Assembly: GCA_052170135.1 (NCBI GenBank)
Contig: JBQNBC010000002.1
Location: 62,001-126,000 of the forward strand
Reading direction: 5' to 3'
DNA: 64,000 bases
DNA from: Wolinella sp052170135
Lineage (GTDB): Bacteria > Campylobacterota > Campylobacteria > Campylobacterales > Helicobacteraceae
The notes below the pieces were generated by a model. It made no database searches and was not told the origin of the DNA. It saw nothing but the letters and a program-made list of their open reading frames with translations. This document shows positions 54,652-63,986 of this stretch, piece by piece; the first letter of the stretch is position 1, and each line of letters begins with the position of its first letter. The position numbers were made by a program, and so were the translations under genes.

Positions 54652-54957
54652 TCAAGCGCGAATATCCAAAATATGTGGCACACTAGCACTCTCCTCATCG
54701 GGCTGCTCACACTCCTCGTCTTTCTCATCATCTTTTGACTCATGCCACTCTTCTTGTTCTTTCTCTCTATCTGGGTCGAGCATATCACTCTGCTCAGTCG
54801 GTCGCACCTCTTGTATCTCATCTAGCTTTTCGTCGAGTTCTTGAAGATTTACCAATGCCTGAAAGTCAAGCCGTTGCTGTGCATTTGCATGCTGTATCGA
54901 TGAAGTCTGCATATTTTGATTGATATAGGTAACGTTGCCAATAGGGGAGACTGCCAT
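54652..54957 (-). CDS. Acidic protein of unknown function
   Basis: 101 aa. A short structured N-terminus (MAVSPIGNVTYINQNMQ) is followed by a helix and a very acidic, Glu/Asp-rich tail. RBS GGAG, 4 nt after the RqcH-like gene. I recognise no domain. Confidence 0.6.
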   Translation of the reverse strand: MAVSPIGNVTYINQNMQTSSIQHANAQQRLDFQALVNLQELDEKLDEIQEVRPTEQSDMLDPDREKEQEEWHESKDDEKDEECEQPDEESASVPHILDIRA

Positions 54958-54960
54958 GCT

Positions 54961-56274
54961 TCACTCCTTTTTCACTGTGATTGTCCCATATTTTGAATAG
55001 TTCACCTGTGCACCATTGATGATTTTTACAAATTTTCTCTTGGTAAAATCGACCGAATAGCTCCCGCCCAAAGCTTCGACAAATCCAACAAGAATCATCG
55101 CCGCTTTTTGCGATACAGCATCTGGTATTTTGCCCTTTCCAGAGTGGATAATCATATGCGATGCTGGAAATTCACGTACATGCAGCCACGTATCTTCAGC
55201 TTTTGCACTCTCTAAAAGCCTAGTATTTTCGCGCTCATTTTTTCCAAAGGAGATTTTAAATCCCTCAATAAAAAAGCTCTCAAACTCCTCTTTTTTATCA
55301 CGTGTTTTTATCTTTTGTGTGCGCTTTGGCGATAAGATAGCAACATCTTCTATACTTTTAGCCTGCTTAATTAGCGCGATTTGGCGATTATAAAATGTGA
55401 TTTTATCCTCTAAGCTTTCACGCTCAATATGTAGATTCTTGGCCTTTTGTGCAAGCTTTTTTGATGTCTCAAAAAATATCCGTGCTGCCTCGCTTAGCGA
55501 GCGCGCCTGAGATGGTAGCTCTATGATACGTCCATCTAGCTCTAGTATTGGCTTAAACTGTTCTATTTTATAGAGATTTGCCAAAAGTAGCGTGCCATTA
55601 TCCTTTAGCTCCAGCGCTTGAGATTCCAAGCTCGCCTCGTTTGGCATCTCACTAAGTGCGACCAAAAGCCTCTCGCGTCGCTTGGAAATTGCCATAACAG
55701 AGGAATCTTGCCTCTCTTTTAGCTCACGCTCTGTGCGTTTTTGATATTCGCGTACTAAAAGATCTACTGTGTCTAGATTCTCTTCTAGTGGCTTCTCTTT
55801 TATTTCACACGGTGGCAATGGAGCGAGAATCTGCCCTATCTTCACCTCTCGAAACGATCTATCCGCACCTATGTGACGCAACGCATCTATGACGATACCA
55901 TGCTCATTAAGGAGAATCATATTTGTATTTCGCCCTGTAAATTCAAGCTGCAAAACCACGCGCACAGACTTATAGCTACCGCGATTTTCAAGTGTGATTT
56001 TTAATATTCGATTCCCTTCTTCTACGCAAGAATCAACAATATTCGCGCGCATTACATACTTTTCTAGCGATGTGTCAAATGGTGCTTGATATCGCTTTAT
56101 GCTTAAAAGTAAAGGTGCGATAAATATAGTCGAGCTAGCGCGCGATAGGTCTATGTAATAGGTGCTAAAGTCACACTCGAGCTTAAATAAATTATCAGCG
56201 ATTCGCTTTATATTGTGGATACTTTTATGCTCTCTGAGCAACTCCGCAAAACGTGCTAGAAGTGCGAACTTCAT
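54961..56274 (-). CDS. RqcH/NFACT family protein
   Basis: 437 aa, shorter than most RqcH. N-terminal NFACT-N domain, a coiled-coil middle (about 170-320), and a C-terminal NFACT-R domain (DTWLHVREFPASHMIIHSGKG, KFVKIINGAQVNYSKYG). Homologues tag nascent chains on stalled ribosomes or are annotated as fibronectin-binding. Overlaps recN by 4 nt. Confidence 0.82.
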   Translation of the reverse strand: MKFALLARFAELLREHKSIHNIKRIADNLFKLECDFSTYYIDLSRASSTIFIAPLLLSIKRYQAPFDTSLEKYVMRANIVDSCVEEGNRILKITLENRGSYKSVRVVLQLEFTGRNTNMILLNEHGIVIDALRHIGADRSFREVKIGQILAPLPPCEIKEKPLEENLDTVDLLVREYQKRTERELKERQDSSVMAISKRRERLLVALSEMPNEASLESQALELKDNGTLLLANLYKIEQFKPILELDGRIIELPSQARSLSEAARIFFETSKKLAQKAKNLHIERESLEDKITFYNRQIALIKQAKSIEDVAILSPKRTQKIKTRDKKEEFESFFIEGFKISFGKNERENTRLLESAKAEDTWLHVREFPASHMIIHSGKGKIPDAVSQKAAMILVGFVEALGGSYSVDFTKRKFVKIINGAQVNYSKYGTITVKKE

Positions 56275-57797
56275 CGCTCAAGCCTCTTTCTGGCAAACTC
56301 CAGTGCCTCCTGTGTTATCTCACTGCCACTCACCATTCGCGCTATTTCAGCTATCTGCCCTTCTTTATCTAATGATATAAGAGTGCTTGATTCTTCACCC
56401 TTTTTTACCAAAAAATGGCGTGAAGCATAAGAAGGCATATGTGGCTGATGCGAAATAGCCAGCACTTGATAAGAGCTAGAAAGCTCGCTCAGTACCTTTG
56501 CCACACCTTCAGATTCTTCACCACTTAGATTTGCATCAATCTCATCTAAAATAAGAACGCCAAGCTGCTTTGAGTGGCTAGCTTCAAGTGCTAAAAGTGC
56601 CAGTCGCAAGCGGTTGAACTCTCCGGAGCTAACCTCATTCATATTTGCATTTCTTAGCCTAAGCCCTACTCTATCAGCTCCTAGCTCGCAAAGCGGAATT
56701 GTAGAAATCTCAAAGCAAGCACTACTTAGCAAAAGCGCATCAAGCCAATTATTTAGCTCTTTGCTCATACATGGCAACACCTCTTTACGCTTTGTGCTCA
56801 TCTCTTGCGCTAACTCAGCGCACTCTTGCTCTAGCTCAGCACACTCGCGCTCTAACTCATCTGTGCGAGTGGTGATATTTTCATATTTTTCTAGCTCTTT
56901 ACGCTTTAACTCCAACGCATTTAGCGCCTCTTCCTCACTACCATAGCGGCGATTTAGCTCTGAGAGTTTTTCGATTCTTGTCAAAAGCCCTTCTGGCTCA
57001 ATATCATCTAGTCCGCTTAGCTTCTCGCGCTCGATTTCTATAATAGTGTGCAACTCATCAATGGCCTGCGTAAAAAGCTCTGAACGATTCCCGCTTAGCT
57101 CCAAAAAACTATCCACTGCGCTAGCACCATCTAAGAATCGCTCGGCGCGCAACATAGATTCTTCTATTTTTTCGCGCTTTGAGAGGTTTTTTTTGATGGC
57201 TAGCAGACTATCGTACTCGCCGGCTTTTGGAGCGATTTTTGCTATTTTGTCAATTTCAAAATGCAAAAATTCCTTCAATTCCTCAATTTGCGATTCCTTG
57301 CGCTTTAGCTCTTTTAGCTCATCTTTTAGTCTAGATAATGCACGCCACAATTCTTTATAGCGACCAAGTATCTCACCAAAAGAAGAATCCTCGCGCAAAA
57401 CAATGCTATCCACAAGAGCCAAAAGCCTCGATGATTCAAGCTCTGGAGCCTCCTTGATACTCACATGCTTAATAAAGCCAGCTGAGATTTCAGCCACCTT
57501 ACGTTTTGAGAGGGATTGAGAGTTTATAAAATAGCGTGCCTTATCCTTTTTAAGAATCGAAAAAATCGCCTCCCCCTCAGCATCAACCCCCCACTCTTCA
57601 AGCGAAGTAGGAATCTCAATGCTAGCTTCAACCACCTCGGCATTGCATTCACGTAATCCAAAAAGAGCAAGAATCGACTCCATAAGTACAGATTTTCCTG
57701 CACCACTTGCGCCACTAAACACATTAAAACCATGCGAAAGCTCAATTGATTCCTCTTTAAAAACGGGTGAATTTTTAATCAAAAGTCGTGAAATCAC
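56271..57797 (-). CDS. recN: DNA repair protein RecN
   Basis: SMC-like ATPase of double-strand break repair. 508 aa. Walker A GASGAGKSV near 31-39, a long coiled coil (about 150-370), signature VSSGEFNRLRLALLAL and Walker B LGVLILDEIDANLSG. Overlaps nadK by 4 nt. Confidence 0.94.
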   Translation of the reverse strand: MISRLLIKNSPVFKEESIELSHGFNVFSGASGAGKSVLMESILALFGLRECNAEVVEASIEIPTSLEEWGVDAEGEAIFSILKKDKARYFINSQSLSKRKVAEISAGFIKHVSIKEAPELESSRLLALVDSIVLREDSSFGEILGRYKELWRALSRLKDELKELKRKESQIEELKEFLHFEIDKIAKIAPKAGEYDSLLAIKKNLSKREKIEESMLRAERFLDGASAVDSFLELSGNRSELFTQAIDELHTIIEIEREKLSGLDDIEPEGLLTRIEKLSELNRRYGSEEEALNALELKRKELEKYENITTRTDELERECAELEQECAELAQEMSTKRKEVLPCMSKELNNWLDALLLSSACFEISTIPLCELGADRVGLRLRNANMNEVSSGEFNRLRLALLALEASHSKQLGVLILDEIDANLSGEESEGVAKVLSELSSSYQVLAISHQPHMPSYASRHFLVKKGEESSTLISLDKEGQIAEIARMVSGSEITQEALEFARKRLER

Positions 57798-58687
57798 ACA
57801 GCCCCCCAGCTAAATTTCTCTCGCAAAACACGAAAATAGTCATGCTCTAAGCGGTGTATAAAATGTGCCTCGCTACTAGCGACCTTGATTGTGAGCGACT
57901 CTCCACTTTGAAGGTCAAGCATCTCCTGCCCATCAATCACAATACTAGCCCCCTCCTCTTCTTCAAGCCTAAGTTCAATGACAAATTCACTTGGTAGCAC
58001 CAATGGTCGCTGCGTCAAAGAATGTGCACATATTGGCGTTAAAATCATATTTTTTGAATACGGATAGACTACCGGCCCACCTGCGCTAATATTGTATGCG
58101 GTCGAGCCAGTAGGAGTGGCGACTATGAGTCCATCACCATAGTAGGTATTGAACTGCACCCCATCAACGCGTGCAGAAATCTCTATCATGCTCGATATTG
58201 GGCGACGCGCAATAATTATGTCATTCACAGCAAAAAATGGCTCACTATTGCTACTTCCACTTAATTTTCCTTCGAGCATTAGCCGCGATTCTACGCGATA
58301 CTTGCCGTGCTTAAGTAGCATAATAAACTCATCTACTTCATCTTTTTGTATTGCGGTTAAAAATCCAAGTCGTCCTGTATTAATACCAAGAATCGGCTTA
58401 TTAAACGCATGACTTCGCCTAGCCGCTGATATGAGCGTTCCATCGCCTCCAAGCGTGATTAAGATATCTACCTCCGCGCACAACCTTATAAAATCAACAC
58501 CATAAAGACCAATCATGCCACCGCTTATGCTATCTAGCATGACACTAAAGCCCTCACGCTCAAGCAGATTCTTCAAATGTAAGAAAAAGTCCTTCAGATC
58601 TGGCGTAGAAGGGCGTAAAATCACGCCTATCTTCTTGATTCCTTCATCTTTTGGCACACAAGTCAAAGAATCAACACCACACAACAC
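57794..58687 (-). CDS. nadK: NAD kinase
   Basis: Phosphorylates NAD to NADP. Start uncertain: GTG 58687 follows the previous stop by 4 nt and gives 297 aa, near family length; the longer ATG frame to 58807 overlaps the upstream gene by over 100 nt. LGGDGTLI (the GGDG motif), GINTGRLGFL and GDGLIVATPTGSTAYN are conserved. Confidence 0.92.
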   Translation of the reverse strand: MLCGVDSLTCVPKDEGIKKIGVILRPSTPDLKDFFLHLKNLLEREGFSVMLDSISGGMIGLYGVDFIRLCAEVDILITLGGDGTLISAARRSHAFNKPILGINTGRLGFLTAIQKDEVDEFIMLLKHGKYRVESRLMLEGKLSGSSNSEPFFAVNDIIIARRPISSMIEISARVDGVQFNTYYGDGLIVATPTGSTAYNISAGGPVVYPYSKNMILTPICAHSLTQRPLVLPSEFVIELRLEEEEGASIVIDGQEMLDLQSGESLTIKVASSEAHFIHRLEHDYFRVLREKFSWGAV

Positions 58688-58691
58688 GGCT

Positions 58692-59399
58692 TCACTCGAC
58701 AAAATAGGCTTTAATTCGATATCCGCGCTTGCCTGCCTCTTGCAAGCTCGCCCCTTCAAAAACGACCGCATTTGGCAACTTTTCTCCGATTGCCTTGATA
58801 GCAGCATGCGCTCTAAAACTAGCTAAACCCTCTTGTTTTAGCTCTGGACTAAGTCCACGATATGGCGTTGTATCGACAATCCCTTGCACTTCAAAGGCAA
58901 CCACACGCTTATCGCTCTCTAGCTCCTTATTCACATTTGCCGCGAGCGACAAAGCACAATTATCAGGAATCTGCCAAATCCCCACAGACATCGTGTGGCA
59001 TTCTGTGATAATTCTCTCTTTAGGGCGTATGGTATATCTAAGACGCTCACGCATCGCCTCGCTCGCAGTTCCGACACCTCTCTCTTTCAATTGCTCGATT
59101 TGTCTATTCTTGCCATCTAATTCCATCTTTAGACGCTCTAGCTCGCTCTTAGCCTCGGTATCCACCTGTGGCTGTACGCTAAGCTGTGCTTCCGCAACCT
59201 CATTCTGTATTGGCGGGAGGATTATCTCAGCACCCATAGTGGAATCGTGACTGCTATTTTTCATCAGCGTATAAAGATAAAAACCACCGAGCCCAAGCAA
59301 TAAAAAAATAATAACAAGCGACACAAGAAAAATTGTACTTGACTTTTTGTTCTCCTCTATAACTTTACCTTCGATGATTTCATGTTGATTCTCTTGCAT
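58692..59399 (-). CDS. Membrane-anchored coiled-coil protein of unknown function
   Basis: 235 aa. One TM at about 23-46 (IFLVSLVIIFLLLGLGGFYLY), a coiled coil (about 82-108) and a periplasmic globular domain (ECHTMSVGIWQIP, YRGLSPELKQEGLASFRA). The last part resembles OmpA-like folds only loosely. Sits between a J-domain gene and nadK. Confidence 0.65.
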   Translation of the reverse strand: MQENQHEIIEGKVIEENKKSSTIFLVSLVIIFLLLGLGGFYLYTLMKNSSHDSTMGAEIILPPIQNEVAEAQLSVQPQVDTEAKSELERLKMELDGKNRQIEQLKERGVGTASEAMRERLRYTIRPKERIITECHTMSVGIWQIPDNCALSLAANVNKELESDKRVVAFEVQGIVDTTPYRGLSPELKQEGLASFRAHAAIKAIGEKLPNAVVFEGASLQEAGKRGYRIKAYFVE

Positions 59400-59448
59400 G
59401 ATTATTCCTTAGTTTTGTAAGGCTGATGGATTGATTGTATCACTATAT

Positions 59449-60258
59449 TCAGGCAATGTGCCTAAAGCTTGTCCGTAGCTGCTCATAAGCCTCCTGAATC
59501 TTTCTGAAACGCTCAGTATACCCCTCCACTATTGATGGGTCTTGCCCATAGACATTATCAGGATGGAATTGCCTTGCTAGTTCAAGATAGCGATTTTTTA
59601 TCGATTCCCAGCTGTCATTTATATGACACGAAAGCACCTTTAAACTCTGCCTAATACGTCGCTCCTCGCCCGTAAGATAGAGAGAATCCTCCCATGACTC
59701 AAAGCTGCCAAAGTGGTGCGACTGGAAAGAATCGTAGTCAAAGTCAAGCACTACGTTGTGTATTACCTTTTGAGATAAAATCCCCATAAGCTTTTCCCAA
59801 AAGCCATCTTTAGCAGCATTTAGATAAATCTCTTGCTTACCATAACTGACGACAAACTCCTCAAACGCAGAAATTAGATAGCGTCTAGCAAGGCGCGATG
59901 GACGATTTAGCATTAGCGCGACCCTATCATGCTGAATAAAACGCATAGAAACCTGCACAAACTCCAAAATCCCGCTCTCATCGATGATTTTTATACGTAT
60001 TGGCAGATAACTACTCATCAAAATCGCCTCAAATGGCGTAGACTTTTCGCGCGATTCTCGCTGCATGCCGACATGATATGCCCAGTTTAAAAAATAGTCC
60101 TTTTTAAAACGCTCACCATCATCAAGGATGAGAATCGAGCTTGAGAGCTGATAGCTCTGGGAGAAGTGGCGTGAGGCAAATGTAACGGCACGCTTTAAAA
60201 ACTCAGAGTGCCGCTTAATGCTTATTTGGATATATTTCTCAAAAACTTCTACCCTCAT
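59449..60258 (-). CDS. J-domain protein (DnaJ-like co-chaperone)
   Basis: 269 aa. The C-terminal J domain (about 210-266) carries HPD in ARQFHPDNVYG, needed to stimulate DnaK. The N-terminal 200 residues are not a known DnaJ module. There is no Gly/Phe region or zinc finger, so it is a specialised class C protein. Similar proteins occur in Campylobacter. Confidence 0.8.
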   Translation of the reverse strand: MRVEVFEKYIQISIKRHSEFLKRAVTFASRHFSQSYQLSSSILILDDGERFKKDYFLNWAYHVGMQRESREKSTPFEAILMSSYLPIRIKIIDESGILEFVQVSMRFIQHDRVALMLNRPSRLARRYLISAFEEFVVSYGKQEIYLNAAKDGFWEKLMGILSQKVIHNVVLDFDYDSFQSHHFGSFESWEDSLYLTGEERRIRQSLKVLSCHINDSWESIKNRYLELARQFHPDNVYGQDPSIVEGYTERFRKIQEAYEQLRTSFRHIA

Positions 60259-60299
60259 CTATCTACTCCGCCACTTGCGTTTTTACATATCTTAAAGCA

Positions 60300-60321
60300 A
60301 AGTGCGTTCCATTTTGCACTT
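60300..60321. repeat. Short inverted repeat AAGTGC...GCACTT
   Basis: 6-bp stem with a 10-nt loop, in the gap between the YkgJ-like gene and the J-domain gene. It may end the former transcript. No T-run. Confidence 0.3.
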
Positions 60322-60379
60322 ACAATTCTTATCGCAGCCATTTAAAATACGTAAAATTCATACCTTGATTTGTCAGGAT

Positions 60380-61021
60380 CTAAATCCTAAATTCACCCTC
60401 TTCTGTATCTAGATTCCACTTTGGCAAAAGCGATAAAGAATCCTGATGCATTGCAATATATGAATCAAAGCACTCACCAATAAATGCAAAAATCCTCACA
60501 CCAAGCACGCTACCAACATAGCGAAAATCATCCACGCACGCCAATATATCCAGCCTAGAAAAATATGCGCGTGTTTCCTCTTGCTTTTGCGCAAAACCAT
60601 CTAATCGCATCGTAAAAAATTCACTCAAAAGAACACCATTTTGACAGACTTTCTTTGTGTGCGCGCCTTTAGATTCCTTGCCTATAGATGGACATGCACT
60701 ATCGACTAAAATATGTGAAAAGTATGGGCTAACAGGATAGAGTCTACATGCTGGCGTGCGATAAGAATAGATAGTGCAACCCTGTGAAAAATATGGACAA
60801 TATCCTTTACCATTATTTAACAACACAAGCGCGCGCAACTCACCATCTAAGCGTGTAAAAACAATTGGAAATCGCTCAAAAACTTGATTGAAATCTTCCA
60901 AAATGAGCAGTGAAGCCGCAAAGCCATTTCTCCCATCGCAACACATTCCATCGCAACCAGCACAATCACCAAAATAGAAATCATGACTGCTGATATTTAC
61001 AAAGCTTCCGACACGCTCCAA
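60380..61021 (-). CDS. YkgJ family cysteine-cluster protein
   Basis: 213 aa. Cys residues in DCAGCDGMCCDG, YCPYFSQGC and TPACRLYP match the YkgJ/zinc- or iron-chelating cluster family. The metal centre and role are unknown in this group. Confidence 0.8.
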   Translation of the reverse strand: MERVGSFVNISSHDFYFGDCAGCDGMCCDGRNGFAASLLILEDFNQVFERFPIVFTRLDGELRALVLLNNGKGYCPYFSQGCTIYSYRTPACRLYPVSPYFSHILVDSACPSIGKESKGAHTKKVCQNGVLLSEFFTMRLDGFAQKQEETRAYFSRLDILACVDDFRYVGSVLGVRIFAFIGECFDSYIAMHQDSLSLLPKWNLDTEEGEFRI

Positions 61022-61051
61022 AACAGCCCCTCACGCACTCAAAAAAGAAAA

Positions 61052-61065
61052 AATCTAGCTAGATT
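61052..61065 (-). terminator. Palindrome with T-tract after the AAA+ ATPase
   Basis: AATCTAGCTAGATT, a 14-bp palindrome that on the minus strand runs into TTTTCTTTTTT. It is about 100 bp past the ATPase stop, in the 146-bp gap before the YkgJ-like gene. Confidence 0.45.
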
Positions 61066-61167
61066 CTCAGCGCACAAATCCATACTTCCGCACGCTAAAA
61101 ACGCTTTGCTTTTTATCACACAATACAAAAAAACAACGACACTTGGCAAAATCCATAAAGCGCACAT

Positions 61168-62907
61168 CTATACACTAAAGCCCATAGACTTTTCACCATC
61201 AAAATTACCGCTTAGCTCCTTTTTTATCTCATCTTCAAAGTCAGAAATCCAAAAAATAGGCTGTTCGCGCGTGGCTACTTTATAGGCAGTATTTTTGACA
61301 ATTAGTGAAATTTGCCCACCAGTTAGCGCGTATTTTGCGAGCCTTTCAGTATCAAAGCCATCTTCAAATTTTGCATTCTTTGGTAGCATCTTTTGCCAAA
61401 GAAGAATCCTCTGAGAAAAATCAGGCTTTTTAAATTCAATTTTATAGTTAAATCTCCTGGAAAATGCAGAATCTAGACTTTCAAGCAAGTTTGTCGTGGC
61501 AATCAATATTCCCTCGAACTTCTCAATCTGCTCTAAAAATATATTTTGCATTTGATTATGCATCTTCTCCGCACCGCCAGCGCTCACAGAGGTGCGTGTG
61601 CTCAGGAATTGATCCGCCTCGTCAAGTAGAAGAATCGGCTCATCTTTGCTCTTTTGCGCCAACTCTTTGTAGGTGTCAAAAATCTTTCGTACATTTTTTT
61701 CACTCTCGCCAACATACATAGATAGAATCTTTGAGCAATCAAAGCTCAAAATATGCCTTTTTAGCGACTTGGCAAGACTTAGCGCACTCATAGTTTTGCC
61801 AGTGCCCGGCGCACCATAAAAGATAATTTTCGCATCGATTCCTCGTCGCTTATCCTTAATGCCCCACTCTTTTAATAGACCGATTACGCGAGAATCGACT
61901 TGTTGCAGGAGATTATCCATCACTTCGCGTGTATTTGGATGCAATATCACATCATCTAGGCTTGTCTTTGGCTCGATAAATTCAAAAATATCCTGCTCTT
62001 TAATGAGCGTCTCAAGCTTAATCTTTTGTCGCTTTTTCTTTTTCTGTGGATGAGTTATTTTTTGTAGCGTCTCCTCTGGGATAAAAAATGTCCGCGAAAT
62101 CCCACCAAAAGGTGTAAGAATCTCATCATAATCAACGATCTCACTATCAACCAAGGGACTTTTATCATCAAGCAGTGCGCGATTCTTGATGCGCTCATAC
62201 TCATCGTCGCTAACTAAGTCAATTAGACTATTCATATCACGCAACACTTCATCGCTGCCTGCATATTCCTCTTTTAAAAGCGCGATAAAAATTGTGCGTT
62301 CCTTCTCATTTAATCCATGTTCTTTAAAAAACCCCTCAAGCCCAGCTTCTTTGTCGGTTAGCTTTACACGCTCTTTAATACGCTCCTCAAGTAGCTTTAG
62401 CTTATATTTTGTACGTCCAAGCGATGGAGAATCTTGAGTATGGCTCTGCTTTAGTAAATTTATTTTTCGCAATATATCGATTCTTAAAAACTGATCTTTT
62501 AGATATTCCAAATGATCATCATACGCCACAAGCTCTGGTAAATCCATCTCTATTTCACCATCTTCAAGCAGCTTTAAAAAAGTAGAGCTAAGCGATATGG
62601 AGCTATTTAAAAGCTCAAGAATCACAACCTCACTAAGCTTGATATGCAAAAAGCTATTTTGTATCACCCAGCCAAGCTCGAGTAGATTCTTGATATTTTT
62701 CAAGAATCGAAGTTGCCCAAACTCCTCTTCTTCGTTCTCAAAAAGCACATTTAGCATATCAATAACAACCAACTCGTCATTTCCTTTTAAAAGCTCCAGC
62801 ACCATGTGCCTAAGCATCATCGCTTCCACTTCGTTGCACTTTAAATGCGGAAAAATAACACTCTTGCTTATATCATCGGTTTTTATAAACTCAAAAAGAT
62901 GCTTCAA
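61168..62907 (-). CDS. AAA+ ATPase of the CDC48/FtsH-like type
   Basis: 579 aa. The first 330 residues are helical with no recognised domain. The ATPase has Walker A GAPGTGKT (365-372), Walker B LLLDEAD (426-432), sensor ATTN (470-473) and arginine finger SRRF (483-486). A similar single-AAA protein is annotated in C. jejuni. There is no protease domain. Overlaps the cation efflux gene by 4 nt. Confidence 0.82.
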   Translation of the reverse strand: MKHLFEFIKTDDISKSVIFPHLKCNEVEAMMLRHMVLELLKGNDELVVIDMLNVLFENEEEEFGQLRFLKNIKNLLELGWVIQNSFLHIKLSEVVILELLNSSISLSSTFLKLLEDGEIEMDLPELVAYDDHLEYLKDQFLRIDILRKINLLKQSHTQDSPSLGRTKYKLKLLEERIKERVKLTDKEAGLEGFFKEHGLNEKERTIFIALLKEEYAGSDEVLRDMNSLIDLVSDDEYERIKNRALLDDKSPLVDSEIVDYDEILTPFGGISRTFFIPEETLQKITHPQKKKKRQKIKLETLIKEQDIFEFIEPKTSLDDVILHPNTREVMDNLLQQVDSRVIGLLKEWGIKDKRRGIDAKIIFYGAPGTGKTMSALSLAKSLKRHILSFDCSKILSMYVGESEKNVRKIFDTYKELAQKSKDEPILLLDEADQFLSTRTSVSAGGAEKMHNQMQNIFLEQIEKFEGILIATTNLLESLDSAFSRRFNYKIEFKKPDFSQRILLWQKMLPKNAKFEDGFDTERLAKYALTGGQISLIVKNTAYKVATREQPIFWISDFEDEIKKELSGNFDGEKSMGFSV

Positions 62908-63788
62908 ATATATTCCTTTACCCTAGAATCGTCATACGGATCGAGATGTGTCGTGATATTCCAACTAACAGTGGAATCAAGGGCGCGGATTCTCTCCTCT
63001 ATTTTATCTGAAATCGCATGCGCCTCAAATAGCGCATAATCGCGTCTAAAAACCAAATGCACATCGATAAATCTCACGCTCCCAGCCTCACGCGTGCGCA
63101 ATGCATGATAGCCGATGATCCCATGTGAAGAATCGAGAATCTCTCTAATCTTTCTCTCGCTCTCCTTGCTCATCGCCCTATCTAGTAGCGTATATATTCC
63201 ATCTTTAATAAGTGAAATCGCAGAATAGATGATATATATCGCTATCCCAGCACCAACAAGCGCATCAATAAAGTGTAATTCAATTACAAAAACAAGTAAC
63301 AATGAGACTAAAACCGTGCCATTACTCAATAAATCAACCTTATAATGGAGCAAATCAGCTCGAACGACCATGCTACCACTCATCTTTGCAACACGCGATA
63401 AAAATAGCACTAGAAAAAATGTCATGATAAACGATGTGCACATAACAGCAACAGCAGGCGCAACATGACTAATCTCCTTGCCATTATAAAGAGAATCAAA
63501 CGACTCATATATAATAAAGAATCCAGACATCGCGATAATTGTCCCTTCGATCACACTAGATAGAGCCTCAAGCTTTCCGCGTCCATAGTTAAACTTCGCA
63601 TCAGCTGGCTTTTCAGAACCATGTAGCGCAACGTAATTAAAAAGCGAAACCGCCAAATCCAAAATAGAATCCATAGCCGAAGCAAGTAACGCAACTGAGC
63701 CACTCACAAGCCCAACAGACAGTTTGATAAGGGCAAGAATCCCTGCGACAAAACTAGCTATAAGTGTCGCTTTCTTTTGTATTGTCAT
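62904..63788 (-). CDS. Cation diffusion facilitator (FieF-like metal efflux)
   Basis: 294 aa, six TMs and a cytoplasmic C-terminal domain. Metal-site motifs: SAMDSILDLAVSLFN in TM2 and HYKVDLLSNG in TM5 (HxxxD). These match Zn/Fe/Mn CDF transporters; specificity not assignable. RBS AAGGAA before ATG 63788. Confidence 0.88.
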   Translation of the reverse strand: MTIQKKATLIASFVAGILALIKLSVGLVSGSVALLASAMDSILDLAVSLFNYVALHGSEKPADAKFNYGRGKLEALSSVIEGTIIAMSGFFIIYESFDSLYNGKEISHVAPAVAVMCTSFIMTFFLVLFLSRVAKMSGSMVVRADLLHYKVDLLSNGTVLVSLLLVFVIELHFIDALVGAGIAIYIIYSAISLIKDGIYTLLDRAMSKESERKIREILDSSHGIIGYHALRTREAGSVRFIDVHLVFRRDYALFEAHAISDKIEERIRALDSTVSWNITTHLDPYDDSRVKEYI

Positions 63789-63972
63789 CTTTTTCCTTGG
63801 AGATTATCTATCATGATATTATCTAAGAATAGCGCATTAGACGAAGTTTTTTCTCATTTTTTACTACTGTTTACACAAAATCAGTTAATCTTTAAAGTAT
63901 TGGCTTGCACCATAGCGATGATACGATGCAAGGTAATCATATATGTGCTTGGCTGGATTCTTTCGATAGTTA

Positions 63973-63986
63973 GATTCTTAAGAATC
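63973..63986. repeat. Perfect palindrome GATTCTTAAGAATC at the right edge
   Basis: 14-bp palindrome containing the hexamer on both arms, followed by ATTAAAAAAC. The 212 bp after the CDF gene hold no gene that I can see. Confidence 0.5.

Noticed and set aside
58688..58807. ATG-started extension of nadK
   Set aside because: Lies entirely inside the upstream gene's end, and the extra residues do not match NAD kinases.
60983..61285. 100-codon plus-strand frame between the YkgJ-like and AAA+ genes
   Set aside because: It overlaps the ends of two well-supported minus-strand genes, has no RBS and does not read like a protein family.
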